In this document: in pieces, positions 45,145-54,236 of the stretch
Layout: each line of letters opens with the position of its first letter
Numbering within the stretch: the first letter of the stretch is position 1
Source: Chitinophagales bacterium
GTDB taxonomy: Bacteria; Bacteroidota; Bacteroidia; Chitinophagales; JADIYW01
Direction of reading: 5' to 3'
Length of the DNA stretch: 64,000 bases
Assembly: GCA_023957235.1 (NCBI GenBank)
Contig: JAMLHI010000003.1
Location: forward strand, 124,001 to 188,000
Program-made: the position numbers and the translations under genes
Notes under the pieces: generated by a model
Told to the model about the DNA's origin: nothing
The model's input: the letters and a program-made list of their open reading frames with translations, nothing else
Databases searched by the model: none

Positions 45145-45174
45145 CAAAACTATTACTATATTTTATTTTTCAAA
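45145..45174 (-). promoter_or_regulatory. Bacteroidota promoter of the sfnG operon
   Basis: On the minus strand TTTG (45174-45171), 18 bases, then TAGTTTTG (45152-45145): a complete -33/-7 pair. Transcription would begin about 30 to 40 bases before helix P1 of the riboswitch. The 290 bases further upstream to the gene at 45469 hold nothing recognised. Confidence 0.62.
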
Positions 45175-45468
45175 ATTTTTTCCATTTTTTCTTTGATGAA
45201 AATAGTTGTGATAACATAAATTTAACGCTCAAATGCAATGAAGGTTTTATTTCTTTAAATATAAGGATTATGGATATTTTTGTCCAATTTTAATGGATTC
45301 AATGATATTGGACGGTATTTTTTATACCTTTAGTTTGTGATAAAGCATAGAAAATTTTATAGTGAATTTCTTCTTTTTTAAAATATATTTTTAGTTTCAA
45401 ATAATAGTCTCCTCATTCAGATTGAGAAAGTAGATTTATCATATACTTATTGTTTATAGTTATCAGTT

Positions 45469-46977
45469 TTATTTTGACGCAAATACAATCAAGTCTCTAT
45501 CTTGATGCAAAATTTGAAAATACTCGTAAAAAACTGGTTGGACTTTTATTAAATCTTTTACTTCCTTTTGATTGCCAATTCCAATTTTTAGATGATGTTT
45601 TTTATAAAATATAGCTAATTCTTTGAAGTCTCTATGCCAATGCTTTCCTTTTATTACATAACCTTTTCTGTCAAAATATAGCAAAGTAAGGTTAGGAGCT
45701 GATTCTTGTATGACTCCAATCTTTTCATCTTTACCTATTTGAAGTCTATTCAGTTTATTTTTGCCATCTTTCATCCAAAACGTTCTATAATATTCAGAGA
45801 ATCCAGGATAATTTGGTGAGATTCTATCTTGAAACTTTTGATAAGTGCCTATCATGAAAAATATAACTAAAGCAACAAATGCTAAATTGAATAAACGATT
45901 TTGAAAAAGAGTTTGGTGATTGAGGACAAACCAAAAGAAGGAAAGATAGATCCACGGAAAGAAAATGGCAATTATATAATAATCGTGGTCTATAAATTGT
46001 GCACCCATTAGATAAGCTACTGCTAAAACTCCTATCAATAAAATAAAACTCAGTGGTAAATATATCTTTAGAGACGTTCTGGAATTTTTAAAATAGGAAA
46101 GTACAATGATGAGTATGATAAACCAGTATGAGTACTCTAAAAAATACTCTTTTAGCATGACATTAGGAAGCCTGTCATTGAAGAGATAATTAATAGTCTC
46201 TTTTGAAGGCAACATGATATGAAATAAGAATAGATCACTGTTGTATATTTGATTCAGATAATTATTATACAGAAAATAACCTATTAGAGTAGTAAATCCG
46301 ACTAGAATAGTCATGAAATACTTCCATTCTCTTTTAATCAAGTGCTTTTTTTGAATAAAAATGAAAATAAAATCATAACAGACAAAACCTATAAAATAGA
46401 GAGTAGAGGATGTCTTTATCAGCGAAGCCAAAGTGAAAATGAAAACAGCTGTGTATTTACTTTTATTTTTTTTCAATATCCAAGATTGAATAAATAGTGT
46501 CATTGCAATCATAATACCGATAGCTGAAATAGTGTCTGCTAGATAGTTGCAAGTATAGTATAAGAAAACAGGAGATAAGAGGAGAAAGCAAAGAGGAAAT
46601 ATAGAAGAAATGGTATTGTTTGTAAATTCTTTTATAAGAAAATATAAGTAAACAATGCCACATATCACTAATGTAACATCTAAGGTTCTGAAAATAACGC
46701 TAAGATGCTGCCGCCCTAAAATTTTACCTATGAGAGCGGTTATATATGCTTGTATAGGAAATTCTACGCCTGTGATTCCATCATTTGAGAATTGAGAGAA
46801 AGTAGAAGGTTTGAAGAGATTCATTCCATTGTCAAAAAAACCATACGCCAATGCTAATCTGTCAGCTTGTGCCCATTCATGTATGCCATTTGGAGATTGG
46901 AAGATAAAATCTCTGAATAAAAGAAAAAAATAAACAATCAAAATTGAGATAACCGTATAATTGATTTTATCTTTCAT
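45469..46977 (-). CDS. GT-C-type membrane glycosyltransferase (GT39/ArnT-like)
   Basis: A 502-residue polytopic protein with about eleven hydrophobic segments up to residue 390 and a soluble C-terminal domain of about 110 residues. After the first segment comes the acidic motif HEWAQADR (33-40), like the HEWRQADT motif in the first periplasmic loop of family-39-type glycosyltransferases, where an acid is catalytic. It would use a polyprenyl-phosphate-linked sugar donor and work on the periplasmic face. The acceptor (lipid A, protein or polysaccharide) is unknown. It is downstream of another membrane-protein gene with a 22-base gap and not far from lpxH and lpxK. Confidence 0.7.
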   Translation of the reverse strand: MKDKINYTVISILIVYFFLLFRDFIFQSPNGIHEWAQADRLALAYGFFDNGMNLFKPSTFSQFSNDGITGVEFPIQAYITALIGKILGRQHLSVIFRTLDVTLVICGIVYLYFLIKEFTNNTISSIFPLCFLLLSPVFLYYTCNYLADTISAIGIMIAMTLFIQSWILKKNKSKYTAVFIFTLASLIKTSSTLYFIGFVCYDFIFIFIQKKHLIKREWKYFMTILVGFTTLIGYFLYNNYLNQIYNSDLFLFHIMLPSKETINYLFNDRLPNVMLKEYFLEYSYWFIILIIVLSYFKNSRTSLKIYLPLSFILLIGVLAVAYLMGAQFIDHDYYIIAIFFPWIYLSFFWFVLNHQTLFQNRLFNLAFVALVIFFMIGTYQKFQDRISPNYPGFSEYYRTFWMKDGKNKLNRLQIGKDEKIGVIQESAPNLTLLYFDRKGYVIKGKHWHRDFKELAIFYKKHHLKIGIGNQKEVKDLIKVQPVFYEYFQILHQDRDLIVFASK

Positions 46978-46999
46978 AGTAATTTTCTTAAATCATTTA

Positions 47000-48424
47000 T
47001 CAACGAATGACAACATAAGAAATCTTATTGTCTTTATATTTAAAATACTTTTTAGGTAAACTGTTAAGTGGATAGTTTGCCCAGACTCCTAAAAATTGAT
47101 TTGACAAATCGGGTGATAGTTGAGGCTGCTCATTCAATTGTTCTAAGAAAATAATGCTACTTGTTTGCCCATAATCCATAGTGGAAAGCAACCATGTTTC
47201 AAAGGGCACACACCAATTAAGGTATAATAAATGTGGAGGTTCTAATTTTGATGCGATCGCAATATTAGAATAATGATTTTCTTTGATAACTTCTGTGTAC
47301 CATTGAATTCTATCTGAAAATAGTTTTTTGAAATAATTGATTCTGTAAAACCCGAAAAGGAAAATGAAAAGAAAAAGGATAAGTGTTTTTTTGCTATTCG
47401 GTAAAATATAGACCAATGCTATAGATAGAAACAAAGCTAAAGGTAAATATAGAATTGAAAAGAAGATAGAATGTTGAATATCTGAAAATGAAATATTAGT
47501 CATTAATAAATAACCTAAAATAAAAATATTTAAAACTAATAGTTGTTCATATTTCTTTTGCCTAATGGAAAATATCATGATAGCTATCCATGCGATGATT
47601 GCTGCCTGATAATGTGTCATCCAATCATATATTAATAGCCTATTAGATGAAATATCTATATAGTGAGGAAATAAGTGAACAATATTTTTTAAGGCACTGA
47701 TTTTTCCACTTTCATAGTTGTCTAATGGAAATATTCTATTGAAAATATAAAATATCAATATTGAAAACAGTACAAAGCCTACTTTTTTAATCGGCAAACT
47801 TTGATTAAGATAAAAATAAATTAATAAGAATGCCAAGGGGAAAATAATCAGAGGATGAGCATAGGCGATAGTAACACTCATTGTTAATATTATCAGATAT
47901 TCTATCCAGCTCAATCCACTTAATGGTCTGCTTTGTATCCATGTGATAAGCAATAGTAACAATGGTATGGCTAAGTTCAATTCAGATACATTCCAATAAA
48001 ATGTATAGGATACCAGCAAAAAATCATAAAGTAGGAGGCAGATGGCATTCTTATAATTTTTAAAATATTGCCCAATGATAGTGTATATAGTAATGGAGTA
48101 AAGACAATATCCTATTGAAAAACTTATTGCTACCCATTTTATTGGAGCATTTAATTTGATGAATAGATAAGAAAAAATTTGAGGGATGATACTGATAAAT
48201 CTATTTCTTTCTATACAAAAATTGCCACTTTGAACCATGTCAAAAATATAATATGCATTATCAAAGACAATAGTCCTTTCCTTATAAAACACGATAGAAA
48301 AAACAATCAAAAGTATATATGGTAAGAAGCCTAAATAGTATATCTTTTTCTCATCCAATTGTTGATTGCTTACTAATGCTTTCATGGAGTCGTTGTTTTT
48401 GATTTTCTTTGAAGTGATATACAA
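47000..48424 (-). CDS. Polytopic membrane protein, possibly GT-C-related
   Basis: A 474-residue protein that I do not recognise. It has about ten to twelve hydrophobic segments, a first periplasmic-side loop around residues 50-95 with a DNAYYIFDMVQSGNFCIERNRF segment, and a short C-terminal soluble part with FLGVWANYPL. Size, loop placement and position directly before the GT39-like gene suggest another GT-C-fold protein, but no acidic DD/ED motif is clear. The upstream ATG at 48424 is used; a second ATG in frame at residue 14 (MKALVSN) is a possible alternative start. Confidence 0.5.
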   Translation of the reverse strand: MYITSKKIKNNDSMKALVSNQQLDEKKIYYLGFLPYILLIVFSIVFYKERTIVFDNAYYIFDMVQSGNFCIERNRFISIIPQIFSYLFIKLNAPIKWVAISFSIGYCLYSITIYTIIGQYFKNYKNAICLLLYDFLLVSYTFYWNVSELNLAIPLLLLLITWIQSRPLSGLSWIEYLIILTMSVTIAYAHPLIIFPLAFLLIYFYLNQSLPIKKVGFVLFSILIFYIFNRIFPLDNYESGKISALKNIVHLFPHYIDISSNRLLIYDWMTHYQAAIIAWIAIMIFSIRQKKYEQLLVLNIFILGYLLMTNISFSDIQHSIFFSILYLPLALFLSIALVYILPNSKKTLILFLFIFLFGFYRINYFKKLFSDRIQWYTEVIKENHYSNIAIASKLEPPHLLYLNWCVPFETWLLSTMDYGQTSSIIFLEQLNEQPQLSPDLSNQFLGVWANYPLNSLPKKYFKYKDNKISYVVIR

Positions 48425-48464
48425 ATAGACTTTATCAACTAAACAAGAATAGGCTGAAATTTTT

Positions 48465-49259
48465 TTACCATTTGATTTGATACAATTCGCCTTGTCTATT
48501 TATTGCTAAAATAAAATTTCTGCATAAGTCTATGGAAGTATAATTTTCTAAAAGGTTATATTTCTGAAATGCTTCAAAAAGCTTATTGTCATATAGCCAA
48601 ATGCTATTGTTTTTATAAAAATAGAGTTGACCGGAAATTAGCCACATCCTAGTGGCATTCTCGATAGGGTAGTGTTGAATGTAATTGCCTAAATTGTCAA
48701 ATAGGAAGACTCCATTTATTGAATCAAGCACATATAATTTGTTTTCTTTTTCAATCAACTGTATAGCGTTGATTTTTTTACCTAATGTTTGTGTCAAAAT
48801 ATTACTTTGAAAAACAGGATTATATTGCTGGTCTAATTTTAAAATTTGTTGGCGATCAAAATCAAAAATCCATAAATGCTTATTGTCGTTGGATAAAGTC
48901 AAGCTAGATACTGAATAATATCCTAAATCAAAAAAGTTGGCCTTAGCACTCAGATTCAATCTGTTATCTAAAATGAAAAAATCCCCTACTTCTTTTTTAT
49001 AGAGTATAATTTTAAAGGGGTTTTGAGGAAGTACTATTGTACTCTCATCTATCATCAAATCTGAATAACTATAAGTTTTATCTTGTTGGTCAGATAGTTT
49101 GATGAGCTGCTTTTTTGAGTTGGTATAATAAATTTGTTCTAATGGATCGATGGCCACTGATATGACATTTTGGGCCACTGATATTTTTTTATCAGTTGAA
49201 TCTTGTCCAAAAATCTTGATTTGAGCTAACAAGATGATTAAAAACAGCAATTGTCTCAT
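48465..49259 (-). CDS. Secreted beta-propeller-like protein of unknown function
   Basis: A 264-residue exported protein: a signal peptide of about 18 residues (LLFLIILLAQIKIFG then QDS). The rest consists of repeating four-strand units, with phrases such as VISVAIDPLEQIYYTNSKKQLIKL, SSLTLSNDNKHLWIFDFDRQQILKLDQQ and NKLYVLDSINGVFLFDNLGNYIQHY, that look like NHL/WD40-type beta-propeller blades. No catalytic motif was seen. Its start overlaps the stop of lpxH by four bases, so it is translationally coupled to a lipid A gene; a role in envelope biogenesis is possible but unproven. Confidence 0.6.
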   Translation of the reverse strand: MRQLLFLIILLAQIKIFGQDSTDKKISVAQNVISVAIDPLEQIYYTNSKKQLIKLSDQQDKTYSYSDLMIDESTIVLPQNPFKIILYKKEVGDFFILDNRLNLSAKANFFDLGYYSVSSLTLSNDNKHLWIFDFDRQQILKLDQQYNPVFQSNILTQTLGKKINAIQLIEKENKLYVLDSINGVFLFDNLGNYIQHYPIENATRMWLISGQLYFYKNNSIWLYDNKLFEAFQKYNLLENYTSIDLCRNFILAINRQGELYQIKW

Positions 49260-50035
49260 GGATAATACTTTTTCAATTCAACTTGTGTGCCATCATATTC
49301 CAAATAAGTGTAATTATATAGCCAGTCTCCAAGATTGATATATCTTGCTCCTTGCCCAAGATGAATATCTAATGGTAAATGACGGTGGCCGAATATATAA
49401 TATTGGGCTGGATGAATCGCTAATTGTTCCTTAGAATATACTATCAGTCTTTCATTTCCTTCACCTTCAAATTTTTCAGTTCTTGGATCAGTACGGCTGT
49501 GATTTGACCATGTCTGGGCCAAAGCTACTCCAATATCAGGATGCAACCAACTGAATAGCTTTTGGCAGATTGGCAAAGTAAATATCTTTTTTAAAAACTT
49601 AAACTTCTTATCGCCTGGTCCCAATCCATCACCATGACCAATAAAAAATGGATGGTTATTAATATAAAAAATATGTGGTTCACGTAATATTTTTACTCCT
49701 AATTCTTCATTCAGATAGTCAAACATCCATATATCATGATTGCCAGTAAATACAAAGATAGGAATGCCATTATCTGTGAATTTACTCAATTCTGCTAAAA
49801 ATCTTGTATATCCTTTAGGTATTACATATTTATATTCAAACCAAAAATCAAATAAATCTCCTACTAAAAATAATACTCCTGTATCTTCTCTAATTGAGGC
49901 TAACCATTGAATGATAATGCGTTCTCTTTCAATACTCTTACCAGAATAATTAGCTCCTAAATGGAAATCTGAAGCAAAATACGCCTTTTTGTTTGTAGGT
50001 AGATGAAGATTTATGCTGTTGTATATTGTACTCAT
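49256..50035 (-). CDS. lpxH: UDP-2,3-diacylglucosamine diphosphatase (LpxH-like)
   Basis: A 259-residue metallophosphoesterase of lipid A synthesis that cleaves UDP-2,3-diacylglucosamine to lipid X and UMP. The calcineurin-like metal motifs are complete: ASDFHLG near 22-28, VGDLFDFWFEY near 58, FTGNHDIWMFDYL near 96-108, IGHGDGLGPGD near 133-143 and IFGHRHLPLDI near 214. It is at the head of a minus-strand unit with the propeller-like gene (four-base overlap). lpxK, a later step of the same pathway, is at 55372. Confidence 0.9.
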   Translation of the reverse strand: MSTIYNSINLHLPTNKKAYFASDFHLGANYSGKSIERERIIIQWLASIREDTGVLFLVGDLFDFWFEYKYVIPKGYTRFLAELSKFTDNGIPIFVFTGNHDIWMFDYLNEELGVKILREPHIFYINNHPFFIGHGDGLGPGDKKFKFLKKIFTLPICQKLFSWLHPDIGVALAQTWSNHSRTDPRTEKFEGEGNERLIVYSKEQLAIHPAQYYIFGHRHLPLDIHLGQGARYINLGDWLYNYTYLEYDGTQVELKKYYP

Positions 50036-50103
50036 TTCTGCTAAGATAAGTTGAAGGTATAAAATAATAAGAAATAGAGGGGACTTATTTTCAGATGGAC
50101 AAG

Positions 50104-50135
50104 TTTGTTTATATGTCCTAATAATTTTACTTTTG
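50104..50135 (+). promoter_or_regulatory. Bacteroidota promoter of the outer-membrane protein gene at 50153
   Basis: TTTG (50104-50107), 20 bases, and TACTTTTG (50128-50135) form a full -33/-7 pair. The start codon at 50153 follows 18 bases later. An in-frame ATG at 50117 and an apparent earlier start at 50105 lie inside the promoter and are therefore unlikely to be used. Confidence 0.62.
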
Positions 50136-50152
50136 TGCTAATAAATAATGGA

Positions 50153-50923
50153 ATGAGGAAATTGTATTTGTGCGTGTTGATACTATTATTTTCTAGTAAT
50201 GAATCTTTTGTATTTGCACAAAATGGATGGCAATTGTCAGGACAAGGGAGTGGAGGAATAGGCGTTATATCTCCTCAAAATAATTTTGGTAACACCTTTT
50301 ACGAATTAGAATATAAGTTTAAATTAGGTTATTTAGGGCAATTCAATTTTGGCTATGGAGTAACTGACCAAATTGCTGTCATTGGGATAGTAGGCTATCA
50401 GAATATTCAGCAAGATTATAAGGGAAATTTTAGTCCAGGACTTGGTGCTCCTCCTCAAAGTCATATCAAAGAAGTAGGTTTGTCTCATTTAAATATGGGT
50501 GTTTTAGTGAAGTATGTTACTTCTTTTCAAGATGCTTATGTATATGGGACAAAAGCGCAATTAGTGGTTTCTGGTGGATTAGTCATCAATAAATTAGTTC
50601 AAGCAAAAATGACATATATTGCTAATGGTGTGCAAATGCCTTATCCTTCAAAGTTGATTCCTTATACAGATCCTGAATATCCTTATAGCCCTCAATCTGA
50701 TGCAAAGAATTTATTTTCAGGGTGGTCAGGGAGTTTTGTTCTCAATATTGGTGGTGATATTTTTATTACAAATAAACTAGCGTTTTCTCCTTCTTTTCAA
50801 GGTCAAGTATCTTTGACTGATGTCAATCATAAAGATTATAGAAAACATGAAGGCTATAAAGCATCCAGGGTTTTTTATGGAGGTTTGAATTTAGGTTTGA
50901 CCTATTATTTCAATAGGGAATAA
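50153..50923 (+). CDS. Outer-membrane beta-barrel-like protein of unknown function
   Basis: A 256-residue exported protein. From the ATG at 50153 it has a classical signal peptide (MRKLYLCVLILLF... ending FAQ/N near residue 23). The mature part has alternating strands rich in Gly and aromatic residues (GQFNFGYGVTDQIAVIGIVGYQNIQ, SGSFVLNIGGDIFITNKLAFSPSFQGQVSLTDV, VFYGGLNLGLTYYF) typical of small outer-membrane barrels of the OmpW/transporter-like type. A longer frame starting further upstream would overlap the promoter at 50104-50135, so the downstream ATG is chosen. The 3' end overlaps the converging murB gene by 14 bases. Confidence 0.7.
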   Translation: MRKLYLCVLILLFSSNESFVFAQNGWQLSGQGSGGIGVISPQNNFGNTFYELEYKFKLGYLGQFNFGYGVTDQIAVIGIVGYQNIQQDYKGNFSPGLGAPPQSHIKEVGLSHLNMGVLVKYVTSFQDAYVYGTKAQLVVSGGLVINKLVQAKMTYIANGVQMPYPSKLIPYTDPEYPYSPQSDAKNLFSGWSGSFVLNIGGDIFITNKLAFSPSFQGQVSLTDVNHKDYRKHEGYKASRVFYGGLNLGLTYYFNRE

Positions 50924-51950
50924 AATTGACTTCGGTCTGAAGCGAGATATTGAATTTTTTCAAAACAGATTCTTGCACATTTTGAGCATGTAGCTTGATT
51001 TCTTGCCCTGTTGCCTTTCCGTAATTGACAATGACTAATGCCTGTTGACAATGATTGCCAGTATTCCCCACTTTTAATCCTTTCCACCCACAATGTTCTA
51101 TTAACCAAGCTGCAGGTATCTTTGTCTTTCCATTTGACAATGGATAGTGAGGAAGTTGAGGGTATTCTTTTAAAAGGATATTTGTTTCTTCATTAGTGAT
51201 TTCAGGGTTTTTAAAAAAACTCCCAGCATTCCCAAGTTCTTTTGGGTCTGGGAGTTTTTGTTGCCTGATTTTTATGACAGCTTCTGAGATATTTTTTAGA
51301 TGGATAGTTGAGTCTTGACTTGCATCAATTATTTTTTGAATATCACCATATGAAGTATTAAAAGTTGTTGGATTTTTGATGAGTTGGAATGTTACATCAG
51401 TAATAAAATATTTTCCTTTATTTTCTGGATGTTTAAAAATACTTTCTCGATAAGCAAATTGACAACTAGGATTATCAAATTCTTCAAATATGCCTTTTTC
51501 AATATTAAAGGCAGTTACTTTTGTAATGACATTTTTAACTTCTACTCCATAAGCCCCAATGTTTTGCATGGGAGCAGCTCCTACAGTACCTGGAATGAGT
51601 GATAAATTTTCAATACCACCCCAATTTTTTTTAATCGCATGTAATACAAATGAATGCCAATTAACACCAGAAGCTACTTTGAGATGAATATATTGGTCGT
51701 CTTGACTTAGTATTTCTATTCCAGAAAGTTGATTGTGAATGACTATTCCTTTGAAGTTGTCTGTAAAAAGTACATTACTACCACCTCCCAAAATCAATAT
51801 TTTGCCATATTGTTCTTTTAATGATTGAAGAAGAAATAAATCTTCTTTATCTTCTAAAATAGCAAAAGCATCTGCATAGGCTTCGATGCCAAAGGTATTG
51901 TATGGTTTGAGTGAGATATGTTTTTTAATTTTCATAGACGGATGTGTCAT
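50910..51950 (-). CDS. murB: UDP-N-acetylenolpyruvoylglucosamine reductase
   Basis: A 346-residue FAD enzyme that reduces UDP-GlcNAc-enolpyruvate to UDP-MurNAc in peptidoglycan synthesis. Motifs are LKPYNTFGIEAYADAF (about 12-30), ILGGGSNVLFTDNFKGIVIHN near 52, SLIPGTVGAAPMQNIGAYGVEV near 110, FAYRESIFK near 162 (the catalytic-region YRxS of type I MurB), and GNAGSFFKNPEI near 228 carrying the proton-donor serine. Its start overlaps the stop of the TPR gene as ATGA. The length and the type I pattern fit gram-negative MurB. Confidence 0.95.
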   Translation of the reverse strand: MTHPSMKIKKHISLKPYNTFGIEAYADAFAILEDKEDLFLLQSLKEQYGKILILGGGSNVLFTDNFKGIVIHNQLSGIEILSQDDQYIHLKVASGVNWHSFVLHAIKKNWGGIENLSLIPGTVGAAPMQNIGAYGVEVKNVITKVTAFNIEKGIFEEFDNPSCQFAYRESIFKHPENKGKYFITDVTFQLIKNPTTFNTSYGDIQKIIDASQDSTIHLKNISEAVIKIRQQKLPDPKELGNAGSFFKNPEITNEETNILLKEYPQLPHYPLSNGKTKIPAAWLIEHCGWKGLKVGNTGNHCQQALVIVNYGKATGQEIKLHAQNVQESVLKKFNISLQTEVNFIPY

Positions 51951-53419
51951 TGTGTTCTATTAAGGCCTGCTTTAGCTTGAGCATCAATACTGTTTTTGTA
52001 TTCATAATCACTATAACTCATGGCTTTTTTGTAATAAAATATGGCCAGATTCTTATCTTTTTTGAATTCGTAATAATTGCCCAATTTGATACAAGAATTG
52101 GGAGCAAAATAAGATTGACTATTTGAACCGCTTTTGATGACCCATTTATAGAGTTCAATTGATTTTTCAGCTTGCCCCATATCATCAAGGATTCGTGCTT
52201 TTCTATAATAATATTCCAGTTTGTCTTGAAATTCCAATTGGTCAACTTTTATTTCTCCCAAAATTTCCAAAGCTTTCTTATAGTAAGCACCATCACTGAG
52301 TAGTCTGGCCTTTAAGAGGTAAATATTTGGAGTTTTTTTGTCAAGTGATTCTTTAGTAGCTGCCTTGTCTTCATCTAAGGAGTTGTTGCCAGAAATAGGT
52401 ATTTTAGAAATATAATATTTATACAAATCAGGTCTTTGAAATATTAAACCATACCATGCTAGCTTTCTATTGGCTTCTCTCAGATAGTTGTTTCCTTTGT
52501 AGGTAGAAAGAAATTTTTTTAGATATACATCTGAATCTCTGTCTAACCTATTGAGTTTAGCAACGCCTATCATATAGTCCAAAAAAGGGAATGGGTAAAA
52601 GGCTGTTGATTTGGGACGTGAAGATAGAATCTGAATGACTTGCTCGTTTCTTCCAGAATAATGTGCAATACTCGCTGTGATAAAATAATTGAGTAAGTTG
52701 TCATCTTCCAACTGTAAATCCAATGTTTCCAACATGCTCCATGCTTTCTCTTTATCCTTTCCAAGGTGCAGTAATAGCATTGTGTACATGATAGAGGCTT
52801 CTTCTTTAAAGAGTAAATCAGGATTTTTTAATAAAGTAGCCAGCTCTTGGAGTCCCTCATCGATATTTCCTTTAAGTCCTAGAAGTTTTGCTCCAAATTT
52901 GTATTTGTCTGGTATAGCTCCAAAAAGCGTATTGAGTAATGCTAAGTCTTTATCATTAGGTAAAAAATCAGGATATTTCTCTTTATTGAGTTTGAGTAAA
53001 CTATAAGCTTTCCTCACATCCCAGATAGAGGAAAGATATTCACCATATTTTATTTTGATAAATGCCCACTGCAAATATATGCTAGCCTGACTATATAGGA
53101 AAAAAGGTGAATTATAGTTACCATTATTCAGTATTTCAATTCTTTCATCTTTTTTGGACAATAATCGCTTGTATAGTTGAATATCATCACTAATATATAA
53201 TACTAAAAAATCAGAATAGTTTTCCAGTAGATAAGGAAGATAGTTATTAGGATTGATTTGTTTCTCTTTAAAGAGAATTTGCTTGCCTTCATTAATTTTA
53301 AGTTTAAAGATGGCTTTGTAGGCATTCTGACAATTGGAATTGTAAATAAATTGTTGAGCAAAAGATGGCTTTGCAAGAAAGATGAAGAAGATTGTAAAAA
53401 AAACAGGCAGCTTATTCAT
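51947..53419 (-). CDS. Secreted tetratricopeptide-repeat protein
   Basis: A 490-residue protein with a signal peptide (from MNKLPVFF, ending near KPSFAQQ). It carries degenerate TPR-like helical pairs: YLPYLLENYSDFLVLYI..., LLKNPDLLFKEEASIMYTMLLLHLGKDKEKAWSMLE, and clearer ones at the C-terminus (EYYYRKARILDDMGQAEKSIELYKWVI, CIKLGNYYEFKKDKNLAIFYYKKAMS). It is probably a periplasmic or outer-membrane-associated scaffold. The frame is open for another 32 codons upstream, but that would extend into the zinc-ribbon gene and before the signal peptide, so the ATG at 53419 is chosen. That ATG lies in the loop of a terminator-like hairpin (53396-53429). murB is coupled by a four-base overlap. Confidence 0.75.
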   Translation of the reverse strand: MNKLPVFFTIFFIFLAKPSFAQQFIYNSNCQNAYKAIFKLKINEGKQILFKEKQINPNNYLPYLLENYSDFLVLYISDDIQLYKRLLSKKDERIEILNNGNYNSPFFLYSQASIYLQWAFIKIKYGEYLSSIWDVRKAYSLLKLNKEKYPDFLPNDKDLALLNTLFGAIPDKYKFGAKLLGLKGNIDEGLQELATLLKNPDLLFKEEASIMYTMLLLHLGKDKEKAWSMLETLDLQLEDDNLLNYFITASIAHYSGRNEQVIQILSSRPKSTAFYPFPFLDYMIGVAKLNRLDRDSDVYLKKFLSTYKGNNYLREANRKLAWYGLIFQRPDLYKYYISKIPISGNNSLDEDKAATKESLDKKTPNIYLLKARLLSDGAYYKKALEILGEIKVDQLEFQDKLEYYYRKARILDDMGQAEKSIELYKWVIKSGSNSQSYFAPNSCIKLGNYYEFKKDKNLAIFYYKKAMSYSDYEYKNSIDAQAKAGLNRTQ

Positions 53420-53429
53420 GGCTGCCTGT
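53396..53429 (-). terminator. Terminator-like hairpin containing the TPR gene's start codon
   Basis: On the minus strand ACAGGCAGC (53429-53421), loop CATGAATAA, GCTGCCTGT (53411-53403) and eight T (down to 53396): a perfect GC-rich 9-bp stem with a T tract, 31 bases after the stop of the zinc-ribbon gene. The ATG of the TPR gene (53419-53417) lies in the loop, and the 3' arm with T tract encodes its residues LPVFF. Confidence 0.78.
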
Positions 53430-53459
53430 AAATATAATAGATTTGCTATAATAGTTTTA

Positions 53460-54236
53460 TTATTTGAGCGCAGCCGCTGGGATGAATTCTGCATCTTCAT
53501 CAAATTCTTCCACATCTGTCAAAATTCTTCCACAGTGTTCACAGCTGATAATTTTTTTCTTTAATTTGATTTCAGCCTGAGTTTGAGGGGGTACTTTTCC
53601 AAAACATCCTCCACAAGCATTTCTTTCCACTTGAACTACAGCTAAGCCATTTCTGTATGTAGAGCGTATTCTGTTGTATGCAGAAATTAATTTGGGTTCA
53701 ATTGTATCAATGATTTCTTGTGCTTCTGCATTTAGTTCATTTTCTTCTTTCTCAGTTTCAGATACGATATTGCCTAACTCATCTTTCTTTTCTCTTAAAT
53801 TTTCATTTTTATTATCTATTTGAGAATTTAAAGTTTCTAATTGAGCAGTTGCTGAAGTGATAATAACTTCATGTTTTTTGATATCTCTTTCTGCTAATTG
53901 AATGTCCAGTTTTTGTAATTCGATTTCTTTACTTAAAGCATCAAATTCGCGATTATTTTTTACAGTATCTAACTGACGCTCATATTTTATTATAAGCGCT
54001 TGAGCATCTTTAGCAGCATTTCTACGTATATTGATATTTTCTTCTGCTGCGGTAATATCATGCTTGGTCTTTTGAAGCCTAGTAGAGATTCCAGCTATTT
54101 CATCTTCAAGGTCAGCTACTTCCATAGGTAGTTCTCCTTTTAGAACTTGAATTTGATCGATTTTGGTATGAATGCTTTGTAATTTGGATAATTTATCCAA
54201 TTTTTCAGCGATTATGTTGTCCTTTTTGCTTGCCAT
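53460..54236 (-). CDS. Coiled-coil zinc-ribbon protein (DUF/CdsZ-type, C4-type)
   Basis: A 258-residue cytoplasmic protein. Residues about 15-180 are a long, heptad-like, charged coiled coil (LDKLSKLQSIHTKIDQIQVLKG..., KKHEVIITSATAQLETLNSQIDNKNENLREKKDEL). The C-terminal part is a C4 zinc ribbon: CGGCFGKVPP near 206 and CEHCGRIL near 231. This is the architecture of bacterial zinc-ribbon regulators such as CdsZ/HP0958-like proteins, of which some bind RNA or chaperone envelope proteins. The role in Bacteroidota is not settled. It starts directly after the Nif3 gene's stop (no gap) and ends at a strong hairpin. Confidence 0.85.
   Translation of the reverse strand: MASKKDNIIAEKLDKLSKLQSIHTKIDQIQVLKGELPMEVADLEDEIAGISTRLQKTKHDITAAEENINIRRNAAKDAQALIIKYERQLDTVKNNREFDALSKEIELQKLDIQLAERDIKKHEVIITSATAQLETLNSQIDNKNENLREKKDELGNIVSETEKEENELNAEAQEIIDTIEPKLISAYNRIRSTYRNGLAVVQVERNACGGCFGKVPPQTQAEIKLKKKIISCEHCGRILTDVEEFDEDAEFIPAAALK

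Noticed and set aside
50105..50152. Upstream start of the outer-membrane protein gene
   Set aside because: The region is a complete promoter; the signal peptide begins at 50153.
53420..53515. 32-codon upstream extension of the TPR protein
   Set aside because: It lies mostly within the zinc-ribbon gene and would put the signal peptide inside the protein.
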